A DNA stretch of 5,247 nt from an uncultured Actinomycetes bacterium (GTDB lineage: Bacteria > Actinomycetota > Actinomycetes > Mycobacteriales > Nakamurellaceae). Under the pieces are notes generated by a model. It did not search any database, had not been told where the DNA came from, and was given only the letters and a program-made list of their open reading frames with translations. Below are positions 1-5,222 of this stretch, in pieces. Made by a program: the position numbers and the translations under genes. The stretch lies in the NCBI GenBank assembly GCA_937926105.1, contig CALANS010000129.1, forward strand, positions 1-5,247, in the 5' to 3' direction. The number at the start of each line of letters is the position of its first letter. Position 1 is the stretch's first letter.

Positions 1-264
1 TTGTACTTTCGCCACACGTATCTCATGCTGCCGACAACGAAGACCCCTGTACCTGGAGTTCTCTCAAACGGCTGGCGACACTCCGACCGTGCTTTACCTC
101 AGCCACGACAACTTCGTGCACCTTGTGTCGGCTTGGTGGAACGGCTTCGCCGATGGCATCGCGCACTTGACCCGCGCCTGTGGCAGATCAACCCGAATGG
201 CAGGTGGATCGTAAACGAGGCCAACGCCCCGGACGAACCGCACTGGGCCGACCAGTATGTCTAG
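1..264 (+). pseudogene. 3' part of an unidentified gene, apparently frameshifted, cut by the window edge
   Basis: No single frame is coding-like throughout, but three adjoining pieces are. Frame 3 up to about base 42 reads HAADNEDP. Frame 2 from about 45 to 170 reads LYLEFSQTAGDTPTVLYLSH and then a Trp-rich stretch containing AWWNGFADGIA. Frame 1 from about 172 reads DPRLWQINPNGRWIV and runs to TAG at 262-264. In the second and third pieces nearly all third codon positions are G or C, which argues for real coding sequence with frame changes near 43-47 and 165-175. The first change would be explained by one missing C in the C run at about 43-46. The family is not recognised with confidence; the middle piece is faintly reminiscent of the C-terminal half of SMI1/KNR4 (SUKH) proteins. 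The 5' part lies outside the window. The gene is convergent with the next one, 22 bases away. Confidence 0.45.
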
Positions 265-286
265 GCACGCACTGCGTTGGTACGGA

Positions 287-721
287 TTAGGCGGGGTTGG
301 CAGCCCGGTAGGCGTCCACGAGGCTGGCCGCAATCCGTCCGCGTGAGGCGACGGGCATGCCCTGGGCTTGCGCCCATGAGCGGATCTGGGCGTTCGACCC
401 CGTCGACGACGCGGCGGCGTGGCTGTCCGCCGCCTTGCGTGCCGAACGTACAACCGGGCTTGGCGGCGCCTTACGCGTGGACTGTCGGCGGCTGCTGGTC
501 GCCCTGCTGGAGGTTCGAGTCGAGTTCGACTTCGCTCCGCGCCGGCGCGGCGTCCCGGACGCGCCAGCGGCAGCGCTCCCGGTTGCTGGCTCTATGGTGT
601 CGCCGAAGGAGTCGTCCTCGACGACAACCAGGCGGACGCCAAACAGGGCACCGAGGGCGGCAACGGCTGCCTGACGGTCGTCCGTGGAGTCAATGATCAG
701 GCGCAACGGTTTACCTCTCAT
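287..721 (-). CDS. Lsr2-like nucleoid-associated protein with atypical N-terminal domain
   Basis: A basic DNA-binding protein of 144 residues from the ATG at 721; stop TAA at 287-289. Residues 110-141 match the Lsr2 C-terminal domain: a helix with IRSWAQAQGM, then SRGRI (about 127-130), the RGR loop that in Lsr2 inserts into the minor groove of AT-rich DNA, then a second helix SLVDAYRAA. Residues about 50-108 are a Ser/Thr/Arg/Lys/Ala-rich flexible linker. Residues 5-35 (PLRLIIDSTDDRQAAV, then ALGALFGVRLVVVE) look like a beta-alpha-beta unit and do not resemble the usual Lsr2 dimerisation domain. Lsr2 silences horizontally acquired genes in Actinobacteria; a DNA-binding or silencing role here is inferred. 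The start is uncertain: no clear ribosome-binding site precedes 721. An in-frame ATG at 784 would add 21 residues with CGEC and HLC, and the frame stays open to an ATG at 1048 (253 residues). Confidence 0.75.
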   Translation of the reverse strand: MRGKPLRLIIDSTDDRQAAVAALGALFGVRLVVVEDDSFGDTIEPATGSAAAGASGTPRRRGAKSNSTRTSSRATSSRRQSTRKAPPSPVVRSARKAADSHAAASSTGSNAQIRSWAQAQGMPVASRGRIAASLVDAYRAANPA

Positions 722-738
722 CGGGCCGCAAAGGTGCG

Positions 739-748
739 ACCGGCCGGT
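739..748. repeat. 10-bp perfect palindrome ACCGGCCGGT
   Basis: A perfect palindrome lying 18 bases upstream of the preferred start of the Lsr2-like gene, so it could be an operator. It is entirely G/C-rich, and such palindromes are common by chance in this base composition. Confidence 0.3.
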
Positions 749-916
749 AGCGAGTACGCACTCACCGCACAGAGATCCAACCATGCGGCACGACGGCAGC
801 AGACCCGGGGAGACCTGCGGTAGAGCATCGTCGAACCTGCCCCCCGCAGGCAAGACCCGGTCGCCGGACCGCCTCGTCGACGGTGAGGCCGGTGGGCAGG
901 GAGCGGGGGGCGCGTG

Positions 917-937
917 TCTGGGGTGGGGCCACCCAGA
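917..937. repeat. Inverted repeat, 9-bp arms with one bulged base
   Basis: TCTGGGGTGG on the left can pair with CCACCCAGA on the right if one G is bulged, leaving almost no loop. It lies in the middle of the divergent interval. It could be a regulator site or a weak hairpin; no T-tract follows. Confidence 0.3.
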
Positions 938-1022
938 GGTTGTATGGAGCCGGAGCGGCGAGCTCGTCAACGGGTTGGCGGCGGTGGCGTCGGCGCCATC
1001 GGCTGGGCTGTTCCCCGCCTGC

Positions 1023-1040
1023 CGCCCGGCGAGCCGGGCG
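1023..1040. repeat. Perfect 8-bp inverted repeat CGCCCGGC-GA-GCCGGGCG
   Basis: The two 8-base arms are exact reverse complements separated by GA. The repeat sits about 60-80 bases ahead of the candidate starts of the MFS gene, where a repressor operator or an mRNA hairpin would be expected. A smaller palindrome, CGGGC-C-GCCCG, follows at 1052-1062. A regulatory role is inference only. Confidence 0.4.
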
Positions 1041-1098
1041 CGGTTCATGCTCGGGCCGCCCGGATGCGAGCGGTGCCGTCGGTGAAAGAAGCACCTTC

Positions 1099-1149
1099 AT
1101 GGCAGACGCCGCTCTCGACGTGTGCCCTCTACGCGGTGGTCGAGACTAG
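1099..1149 (+). other. Short overlapping ORF: leader peptide or true, frameshifted start of the MFS gene
   Basis: ATG at 1099-1101 follows a purine-rich GAAAGAAG with 7-base spacing and encodes MADAALDVCPLRGGRD before TAG at 1147-1149, overlapping the MFS frame. It may be the original N-terminus of the transporter, disconnected by a 2-base TG duplication, or a small leader ORF that couples translation to the GTG at 1122. I favour the first reading because the joined sequence reads naturally as one N-terminus. Confidence 0.35.
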
Positions 1150-2366
1150 CGGCTGTGGTAGCAGAACGGCCGATCTCGTCCCGATCCGGTCTACGCGGCG
1201 TCTTCGCCGAGCCGGGCTACCGGCGGCTGTGGGCTGCGCGAACCATCTCCCAGTGGGGTGACACGTTCAACTTCGTCGCGCTCGCGCTGCTGATCTACGA
1301 CCTCACCGGCTCCGGTCTCGGTGTCACCGGTGTCGTGGTTGCCGAGGTGCTCCCCGTTCTCTTGCTCGCACCGGTCGCCGGGCCTTTGGTGGATCGGTGG
1401 CCCGGGGTGCGGGTCATGGTCGGGTCGGACGTATTCCGAGTCGTCCTCATGGTCCTTCTTGCACTTTGGCACGACACCCAGGCTGGCGTGTACGCCATCG
1501 CTTTCGCGATGTCGGTGGGGGCGGCGTTCTTCAATCCTGCGGCCGGGTCTGTCCTCCCTGCTCTCGTTCGCAAGAATGCGCTCGTAGCGGCGAACAGTGG
1601 CATTTGGACCGCTGCCGTGGTCTCTCAGATCGTCCTTGCCCCGCTCGCCGGCCTGCTGGTCACCAGCCTGAGCTACGGCCCCGCGTTCGCCATCAACGCC
1701 GCCTCCTACGCGGTGTCCGCCCTCGTGCTGCGTAGTCTGCACGTTGCCGCTCCAGTGCAGCGCGTGCAACGACGCAGACTGCTCGCGGAGGCTCGCGAAG
1801 GCGTCATAGTCCTCCTCCAGCAGCGTCTGCTACGTGCGCTCGCCGTCGGGCAACTCCTCGCCGCGCTATCCGCAGGCGCCACGAGCGCGCTCCTCGTGAT
1901 GCTCGCCGAAGAGCACCTCAGGGCGACTGGACGCGGCTATGGAGTGCTCATCGGCGCCATCGGCGTCGGCGCCATGCTCGGCCCCCTGGTGCTGCTCCGC
2001 CTGATCCGCGACCCCGCGCGGCCGCTGTTCGTCTTTGCCCCATTCGGGTTGCGCGGCCTGGTGGACCTGGCTCTGGCCACCGTCACCGCCGTCCCGGTTG
2101 CCGCCGCCGCGCTGGTCGCCTACGGCGTCGGCACCTCCACCGGAGCCGTCACCTTCAACTCGATGGTGCAGGCGCACACCGACGATCGGTTCAGGGGCCG
2201 GGTGTTCTCGTCCATGGATGTTCTCTGGCAGGGCGGCAGGCTCATCTCCCTTGGCCTTGGCGGGCTGCTCGCGGACTTGTACGGCATCCAGGTCGTCTAC
2301 TACCTAGGCGGCATCCTGCTCCTGGCTGCCGCAGCCGCAGGCCTACTCATCAAACACGAACGATGA
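1122..2366 (+). CDS. MFS transporter, MFS_3/DHA3-type exporter
   Basis: A 414-residue polytopic inner-membrane protein, normal length for the roughly 12-helix major facilitator family, likely a proton-driven drug or small-molecule exporter; the substrate cannot be read from sequence. After a cytoplasmic N-terminus, FAEPGYRRLWAARTISQWGD (28-47) is the usual entry to helix 1 in this subfamily. Motif A is GPLVDRWPGVRV (87-98) between helices 2 and 3. FFNPAAGSVLPALV (136-149) is characteristic, and RFRGRVFSSMDVLWQGGRLI (356-375) is the C-half signature of MFS_3/EntS-like proteins. Stop TGA at 2364-2366. The start is uncertain: GTG at 1122 has no ribosome-binding site, and GTG at 1155 is an alternative. 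The best start, ATG at 1099 preceded by GAAAGAAG (1084-1091), is in another frame; it would join this one if the TG repeat at about 1120-1123 were one unit shorter, giving MADAALDVPSTRWSRL. Confidence 0.9.
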   Translation: MPSTRWSRLAAVVAERPISSRSGLRGVFAEPGYRRLWAARTISQWGDTFNFVALALLIYDLTGSGLGVTGVVVAEVLPVLLLAPVAGPLVDRWPGVRVMVGSDVFRVVLMVLLALWHDTQAGVYAIAFAMSVGAAFFNPAAGSVLPALVRKNALVAANSGIWTAAVVSQIVLAPLAGLLVTSLSYGPAFAINAASYAVSALVLRSLHVAAPVQRVQRRRLLAEAREGVIVLLQQRLLRALAVGQLLAALSAGATSALLVMLAEEHLRATGRGYGVLIGAIGVGAMLGPLVLLRLIRDPARPLFVFAPFGLRGLVDLALATVTAVPVAAAALVAYGVGTSTGAVTFNSMVQAHTDDRFRGRVFSSMDVLWQGGRLISLGLGGLLADLYGIQVVYYLGGILLLAAAAAGLLIKHER

Positions 2367-2650
2367 GCCCGCCAGTTTCCGAAGCTGCCTCTGCTCGCCA
2401 CCAAGTCTCCGACATCGCCAGCGGCAAGCAGCCCCTCAAGTGGAGTGGCTCGCCGTCAAGGGCAGGCTGACGTGCCGCCGGACGTTGAGGTCCGTGCGGC
2501 ACCTCAAGTTTCGTAGCCGCCGTGCTGGCGAGGGTGTCGTTAGCGACGAGCGGTCAGACGGATATGCGAGGGCGGTTAGCACAGGGCGATGGTTCGGCTG
2601 GACTGGACCGCTTGTCCAGGATCGAGTGTGGACCACGGATGGCCTCGGTG
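2367..2650. other. Intergenic stretch without a supported gene
   Basis: Apart from the hairpin listed separately, I see no ORF with convincing codon use, start and ribosome-binding site. One plus-strand frame is open over about 70 codons (2440-2664), but its composition is Arg-rich and resembles nothing I recognise. Confidence 0.5.
2472..2502 (+). terminator. Strong GC-rich hairpin downstream of the MFS gene
   Basis: GTGCCGC (2472-2478) pairs with GCGGCAC (2496-2502), and CGGAC (2479-2483) pairs with GTCCG (2490-2494). This makes a 12-bp stem with a single bulged T and a 6-base GTTGAG loop. It starts about 105 bases after the transporter stop codon. Only a short TTT follows at about 2509-2511, so it resembles the U-tract-less hairpin terminators proposed for high-GC Actinobacteria. 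It could instead stabilise the mRNA or be a protein-binding site. Confidence 0.5.
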
Positions 2651-2657
2651 AAAGGAG
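2651..2657 (+). promoter_or_regulatory. Ribosome-binding site AAAGGAG ahead of a broken ORF
   Basis: AAAGGAG lies 6 bases before ATG 2664-2666, the best Shine-Dalgarno-like site in the window. It indicates that translation starts, or once started, at 2664 although the reading frame behind it is damaged. Confidence 0.6.
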
Positions 2658-2663
2658 CAGCTG

Positions 2664-2967
2664 ATGGACCCTGATCGAGGTTCGCAGGCGGAACCTTCTG
2701 TTGGCATTCTCTCACGACGTTCGATGCGGCCGCCGCCTCGACTTGATGCACCGCAGGCACTACGCCAATCACTGCATCGCGACGCTGAGACACAGGACGG
2801 AACTGGAGCGGGCGCAGCGCTTCGGCGACCGTCAGCACGCCGGCGAAGGCGCCATCGACATGGGGCTTGGGACTGGGCACGGGCGAGGCTGTCGACTGTT
2901 CACCTTGGTTCGATACCCACCCCGTACCAGCACGAGCAGCCCGGCCTGGCAAGACACCGGTTAGGTG
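2664..2967 (+). pseudogene. Unrecognised ORF with good ribosome-binding site, frameshifted near its start
   Basis: From ATG 2664 the direct frame reads MDPDRGSQAEPSVG with poor codon use, while frame 1 from about 2671 to 2880 has almost only G/C third positions. Removing one C from the CCC at 2669-2671 joins the ATG to that frame and gives MDLIEVRRRNLLLAFSHDV. Next come HRRHYANHCIATLRHRTELE and RAQRFGDRQHAGEGAIDMG. Frame 1 closes at TAG 2965-2967, just before the DUF305 remnant. I do not recognise the family. The basic start followed by LLLAFS could be a decayed export signal, but no clear membrane segment remains. It may be an independent small gene, or the original 5' end of the DUF305 gene. 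Confidence 0.4.
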
Positions 2968-2968
2968 C

Positions 2969-3523
2969 GCGGACCGACGTCGACTCATCCATGGGACACT
3001 TGATGATGAACGTGTTTAGAACCACACCAGTCGAGGGGCGTCGGCGGCGATCCGGGCCTTGTGTTGGCATCCGATTTCCGAGGCGTGAAGAGCCCAGTGC
3101 TGGATCTCCCCCAGATGGAGCAGATGGTCGACTGTCAACGAGTCGGACAGCCGGCCCCACGACCATACGCGCCCGGACCAAGGCCGATAACCCAGGGAAT
3201 GAGCGGTCACGAGACGGGCGGTGACGCTGCCGAGGACGTCCAGGACATGACGACCGACGAAGAGAATGGCCAAGCTCGATGCCGCCAAGGAGTTCCCCGC
3301 CTTCGAGGACATGTGGATGGAGATGATGATCGAGCACCACACGGAGCCATCGAGATGGCGCAGCGCGATCGAGAGCGTGGCGTGCTCGGCGAGGCAAAAG
3401 ACGCTTGGCGACTCGATCGAAAGAGCCAGCAGGACCAAGATCGATAACACGCAGGATCCTGAGCTCGCAGGCGGCCGACCGATGCCCAGGGTGCAGGGCC
3501 GGCCCACCTCGACAGTGAACTAA
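2969..3523 (+). pseudogene. DUF305-family gene, broken by an in-frame stop and several frameshifts
   Basis: DUF305 proteins are secreted or periplasmic four-helix, ferritin-like proteins with paired HH...EMA repeats, often found near metal-resistance genes. The pieces are present in family order but in changing frames. Near 2985: IHG (consensus FIHGM). At 3029-3061: RGASAAIRAL. At 3064-3265: ASDFRG, then QMEQMVD, GQPAPRPYAPGPRP, GMSGHETGG and DMTTDEE. At 3266-3340: MAKLDAAKEFPAFEDM, then WMEMMIEHH. At 3341-3400: GAIEMAQRDRERGVLGEAK. From about 3403: TLGDSIERA, then IDNTQ. An in-frame TAG lies at 3017-3019. Frame changes near 2985, 3061, 3266, 3341 and 3400 are mostly explained by one-base changes in short runs (for example GGG to GG in HHTGAIEMA, AAA to AAAA in EAKT). 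No functional full-length product is expected. It ends directly against the ribosome-binding site of the next gene. Confidence 0.8.
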
Positions 3524-3532
3524 GGGCCTTGC

Positions 3533-4372
3533 ATGAAGCTACGGCTGCCTTCCGCGCTACTCCTCTTCCTGCCGGTGATGTTCCTCGTGAGTTGCGGCCA
3601 AGCCGGCAGGGCGCCAGCACCCACTGCCGGCGACGCCCAGCCGATCGGACACGTTCACGGCCTCGGAGTCGATCCCGCTGACGGCGCGCTGTACGTCGCC
3701 GGGCACAACGGCGTGTTCCGGGTCGAGGACGGAATCCCGACCCGCATTGCGGACCGGTGGCAGGACACAATGGCGTTCACCGTCGCAGGTCCCGGCGCTT
3801 TCCTAGCCAGCGGGCATCCCGATCTCCGCGAGGATCTCCCGCCGCACCTCGGCCTCGTCGAGTCGACTGACGCCGGGAAGAGCTGGACTGCGCTGTCCTT
3901 ACAGGGCGAGGCGGACTTCCACGCGCTGGAGATGGCCGGAGAGACGCTCTACGGGTACGACTCGAGGAGCGGGCGGCTGATGAGCACGACCGACCGTAGG
4001 TCGTGGAAGACCATCGCAACCGGTCAGTACGTCGACCTGGCTGCGCTGCCCGCACGGTCGGACCGGGTGCTCGCGACGACCGGGACTGGCGAGGTTCACG
4101 AGGTGTCACTCGAGGGAGGACCGCGGCCGGTCGGGGAGGCACCGCCACTACTGCTGATCGACTCCTCGCCCAACGGCGTGGTGGTGGGGGTCACCGGCTC
4201 CGGCGACATCTTCACCAGTCGAGGAGGCAGGGGTCCGTGGAAGCGTGTCGGCCAAGTCCCCGGCTCTCCGGCGGCCCTAACGGCAACAGATGCCAACTGG
4301 TTCCTCGCAACCGAGGACGCCATCTACGAGTCACGCGACGGAGGAACCTCGTGGACGCCGATCGTCAGGTGA
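3533..4372 (+). CDS. F510_1955-type glycosylhydrolase-like beta-propeller lipoprotein
   Basis: An exported 279-residue lipoprotein. It has a signal peptide (KLR, then SALLLFLPVMFLVS) with lipobox LVSC and the lipidated Cys at 21, then an Ala/Pro/Gly linker to about 36. HVHGLGVDPADGALYVAGHN (40-59) is the conserved opening blade of this family. BNR/Asp-box-like blade motifs follow: STDAGKSW (111-118), STTDRRSW (151-158), TSRGGRGPW (228-236) and ESRDGGTSW (266-274). The family name implies sialidase-type hydrolase relatives, but enzymatic activity is unproven; an extracellular binding or metal-stress role is inferred from its usual DUF305 neighbours. The start is well set: AAGGG at 3522-3526 lies 6 bases before ATG 3533. 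Unlike the DUF305 remnant just upstream, the frame is intact to TGA 4370-4372, and codon use is uniformly GC-rich. Confidence 0.85.
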   Translation: MKLRLPSALLLFLPVMFLVSCGQAGRAPAPTAGDAQPIGHVHGLGVDPADGALYVAGHNGVFRVEDGIPTRIADRWQDTMAFTVAGPGAFLASGHPDLREDLPPHLGLVESTDAGKSWTALSLQGEADFHALEMAGETLYGYDSRSGRLMSTTDRRSWKTIATGQYVDLAALPARSDRVLATTGTGEVHEVSLEGGPRPVGEAPPLLLIDSSPNGVVVGVTGSGDIFTSRGGRGPWKRVGQVPGSPAALTATDANWFLATEDAIYESRDGGTSWTPIVR

Positions 4373-4386
4373 AATCGACGGAATGA

Positions 4387-4509
4387 GCCAGCATTTGGGC
4401 TAGCGTTGCCCAACTGCGTCAGCAGAAGCGGGTGAAGCTCTTTGCGCTCCCCAACTCTCCCGGACGGCCGTTCGGGTATTCGAAACCGTTTGTGCAGCAG
4501 CGCGTTTGA
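4387..4509 (+). pseudogene. Orphan C-terminal coding remnant without a start codon
   Basis: Between an in-frame TGA at 4384 and TGA 4507-4509, frame 1 reads ASIWASVAQLRQQKRVKLFA and then LPNSPGRPFGYSKPFVQQRV. The mix of aromatic, basic and Gly/Pro residues looks protein-like, but there is no ATG; the only internal start is a GTG in the KRVK stretch. It could be the tail of a gene removed by rearrangement. The family is unrecognised. It overlaps no supported gene. Confidence 0.3.
4459..4476. terminator. Near-perfect 18-bp palindrome between convergent genes
   Basis: CCCGGACGGCCGTTCGGG is palindromic except for one G/T position, which can wobble-pair in RNA. It forms a 7-bp stem with a GGCC loop. 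Its place between the rightward propeller gene and the leftward operon would suit a bidirectional terminator. There is no T-tract on either side, and it lies inside the orphan coding remnant, so the call is weak. Confidence 0.3.
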
Positions 4510-4533
4510 CCCGGATGCAGCCGACAGCCCAGC

Positions 4534-4757
4534 CTAGGTTCTGAGCGCATTGCGCAAGGTGCTGCGACCGATGGTGAGTGCGACGGGGACGTCCCGCGGG
4601 TCAACCGCATAAGGACAAGGTCGGCGGCCCCGATGGCCAGCTCGACCCGGGTCTTGTGCGGGGCCGCGACGGCGCGGGCGCGGGTTACGCGGCCGGCGTC
4701 GGCGATCACGATGACGTGGCCGGTTCGATGGTTCACGGTACCGTCGACTACTGTCAT
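4534..4757 (-). pseudogene. Short unidentified ORF coupled to the membrane gene, apparently frameshifted
   Basis: The start ATG at 4757 overlaps the stop of the preceding gene as ATGA (4754-4757), a mark of translational coupling. The first frame reads MTVVDGTVNHRTGHVIVIAD, continues through RVELAIGAADLVLMRLTR with GC-rich third positions, then loses coding character. A neighbouring frame takes over at about 4593 with DVPVALTIGRSTLRNALRT and TAG at 4534-4536. Restoring one G at the GGG (minus strand, about 4598-4593) would join them into a protein of about 74 residues. If the shift is real, the first frame instead runs on to a stop at 4419 (112 residues). The family is not recognised. Confidence 0.45.
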
Positions 4758-4987
4758 CGCCCGCAGCGCCGTTCTCCGCCAGAGCGGCGCTTGGAGCGTT
4801 CGAAGGCGACCAGCACTCGCGCGGTGAGGCTGACCGTCACGATGACCGCCAATCCGCTGAGAGCAACGCGAATCCCGGTGAGCGCGCCAACCGGTGCCGC
4901 CAGCGCCGCGGTTAGCGATCCCATTGCGACAATGGCGAGGAAGGTCAGCACCCAGAAGGAACGCAGCGCACGCCCAGGGGGTGCCAT
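4754..4987 (-). CDS. Small membrane protein with two predicted helices
   Basis: A 77-residue protein of unknown function. Two hydrophobic segments are visible: residues about 11-33 (FWVLTFLAIVAMGSLTAALA and onward) and about 38-62 (IRVALSGLAVIVTVSLTARV and onward). Each side carries basic residues, ending in a cationic tail ERSKRRSGGERRCGR that should lie in the cytoplasm. ATG 4987 is only 14 bases after the stop of the cytochrome b gene and the stop overlaps the next start, so it is the middle gene of a tight leftward operon. The position suggests an accessory or assembly protein of the cytochrome complex, which is inference. The ribosome-binding site is weak (GGCGG). Confidence 0.65.
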   Translation of the reverse strand: MAPPGRALRSFWVLTFLAIVAMGSLTAALAAPVGALTGIRVALSGLAVIVTVSLTARVLVAFERSKRRSGGERRCGR

Positions 4988-5001
4988 CGTGTGTGTGCCG
5001 C

Positions 5002-5222
5002 CTACATGCCGAGGTGCGTTTGAGGTGTTGAAAACCCCATCAGCACCGTCAGGGTAGCGATCACGATCAGGACGAGGAGGCCGATCCCGATCGCGATGGG
5101 GCGGCGTCGCCAGAGCCGGTTCGGGTTGCGGTCCACAAAGGGCAGGATGATCAGGAGAAGGAACAAAGCTAGGCCGCCGTACAGGATGCTGGGCAGGCCG
5201 AGCCAGTTCTCCAGAGTGAACA
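5002..5222 (-). CDS. Cytochrome b-type quinol oxidoreductase subunit, C-terminal fragment
   Basis: The last 73 or so residues of a membrane protein whose 5' part lies beyond the contig end. It has two hydrophobic helices: LPSILYGGLALFLLLIILPF, and a second from PIAIGIGLLVLIVIATLTVL. The intervening LPFVDRNPNRLWRRRPIAI is the loop typical of the C-terminal domain of cytochrome b/b6 (PF00032), where LPF(V/L)D is conserved. It ends in GFSTPQTHLGM with TAG 5002-5004. Such subunits carry part of the quinol oxidation site of bc-type complexes; the haem-ligating domain is not in the window. The apparent TTG start at 5223 is an internal Leu codon next to adapter sequence, not a true start. It heads the leftward operon. 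Confidence 0.75.

Larger units (their letters stand above)
722..1121. other. Divergent GC-rich interval between the Lsr2-like gene and the MFS gene
   Basis: No gene can be assigned with confidence over these 400 bases. On the minus strand the Lsr2 frame stays open to 1048, and another minus frame at about 850-950 reads YNLWVAPPQTRAPRSLPTGL with extremely GC-rich third positions. An upstream, possibly frameshifted, coding stretch is therefore possible. Several inverted repeats are present and listed separately. I see no convincing -35/-10 pair for either neighbour. Confidence 0.5.

Noticed and set aside
419..823. Plus-strand open frames across the Lsr2-like gene
   Set aside because: Arg/Gly-rich shadows; the minus strand carries the recognisable Lsr2 C-terminal domain.
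1191..1769. 192-codon open frame on the minus strand inside the MFS gene
   Set aside because: It is the antisense of a clear transporter gene, with a His/Arg/Gly-rich low-complexity product and no ribosome-binding site; such shadows are expected at high GC.
2434..2509. Direct repeat CCTCAAGT at 2434-2441 and 2502-2509
   Set aside because: Only 8 bases and two copies; the second copy overlaps the hairpin arm and no mobile gene lies between. Probably chance.
2554..2988. 144-codon open frame on the minus strand (VDGAFAGVLTVAEALRPLQF)
   Set aside because: The plus-strand frame over 2671-2880 has the better third-position GC bias and a good ribosome-binding site; the minus frame has no recognisable domain.
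3016..3770. Two long minus-strand frames across the DUF305 remnant and the start of the propeller gene
   Set aside because: They lie opposite recognisable DUF305 and lipoprotein coding sequence. One looks hydrophobic only because it is the complement of helical coding DNA.
4465..4500. tRNA-like T-arm (minus strand GGTTTCGAATACCCG) suggesting a tRNA gene or att site
   Set aside because: The stem has a mismatch, and I find no acceptor, D or anticodon arms around it and no CCA end.
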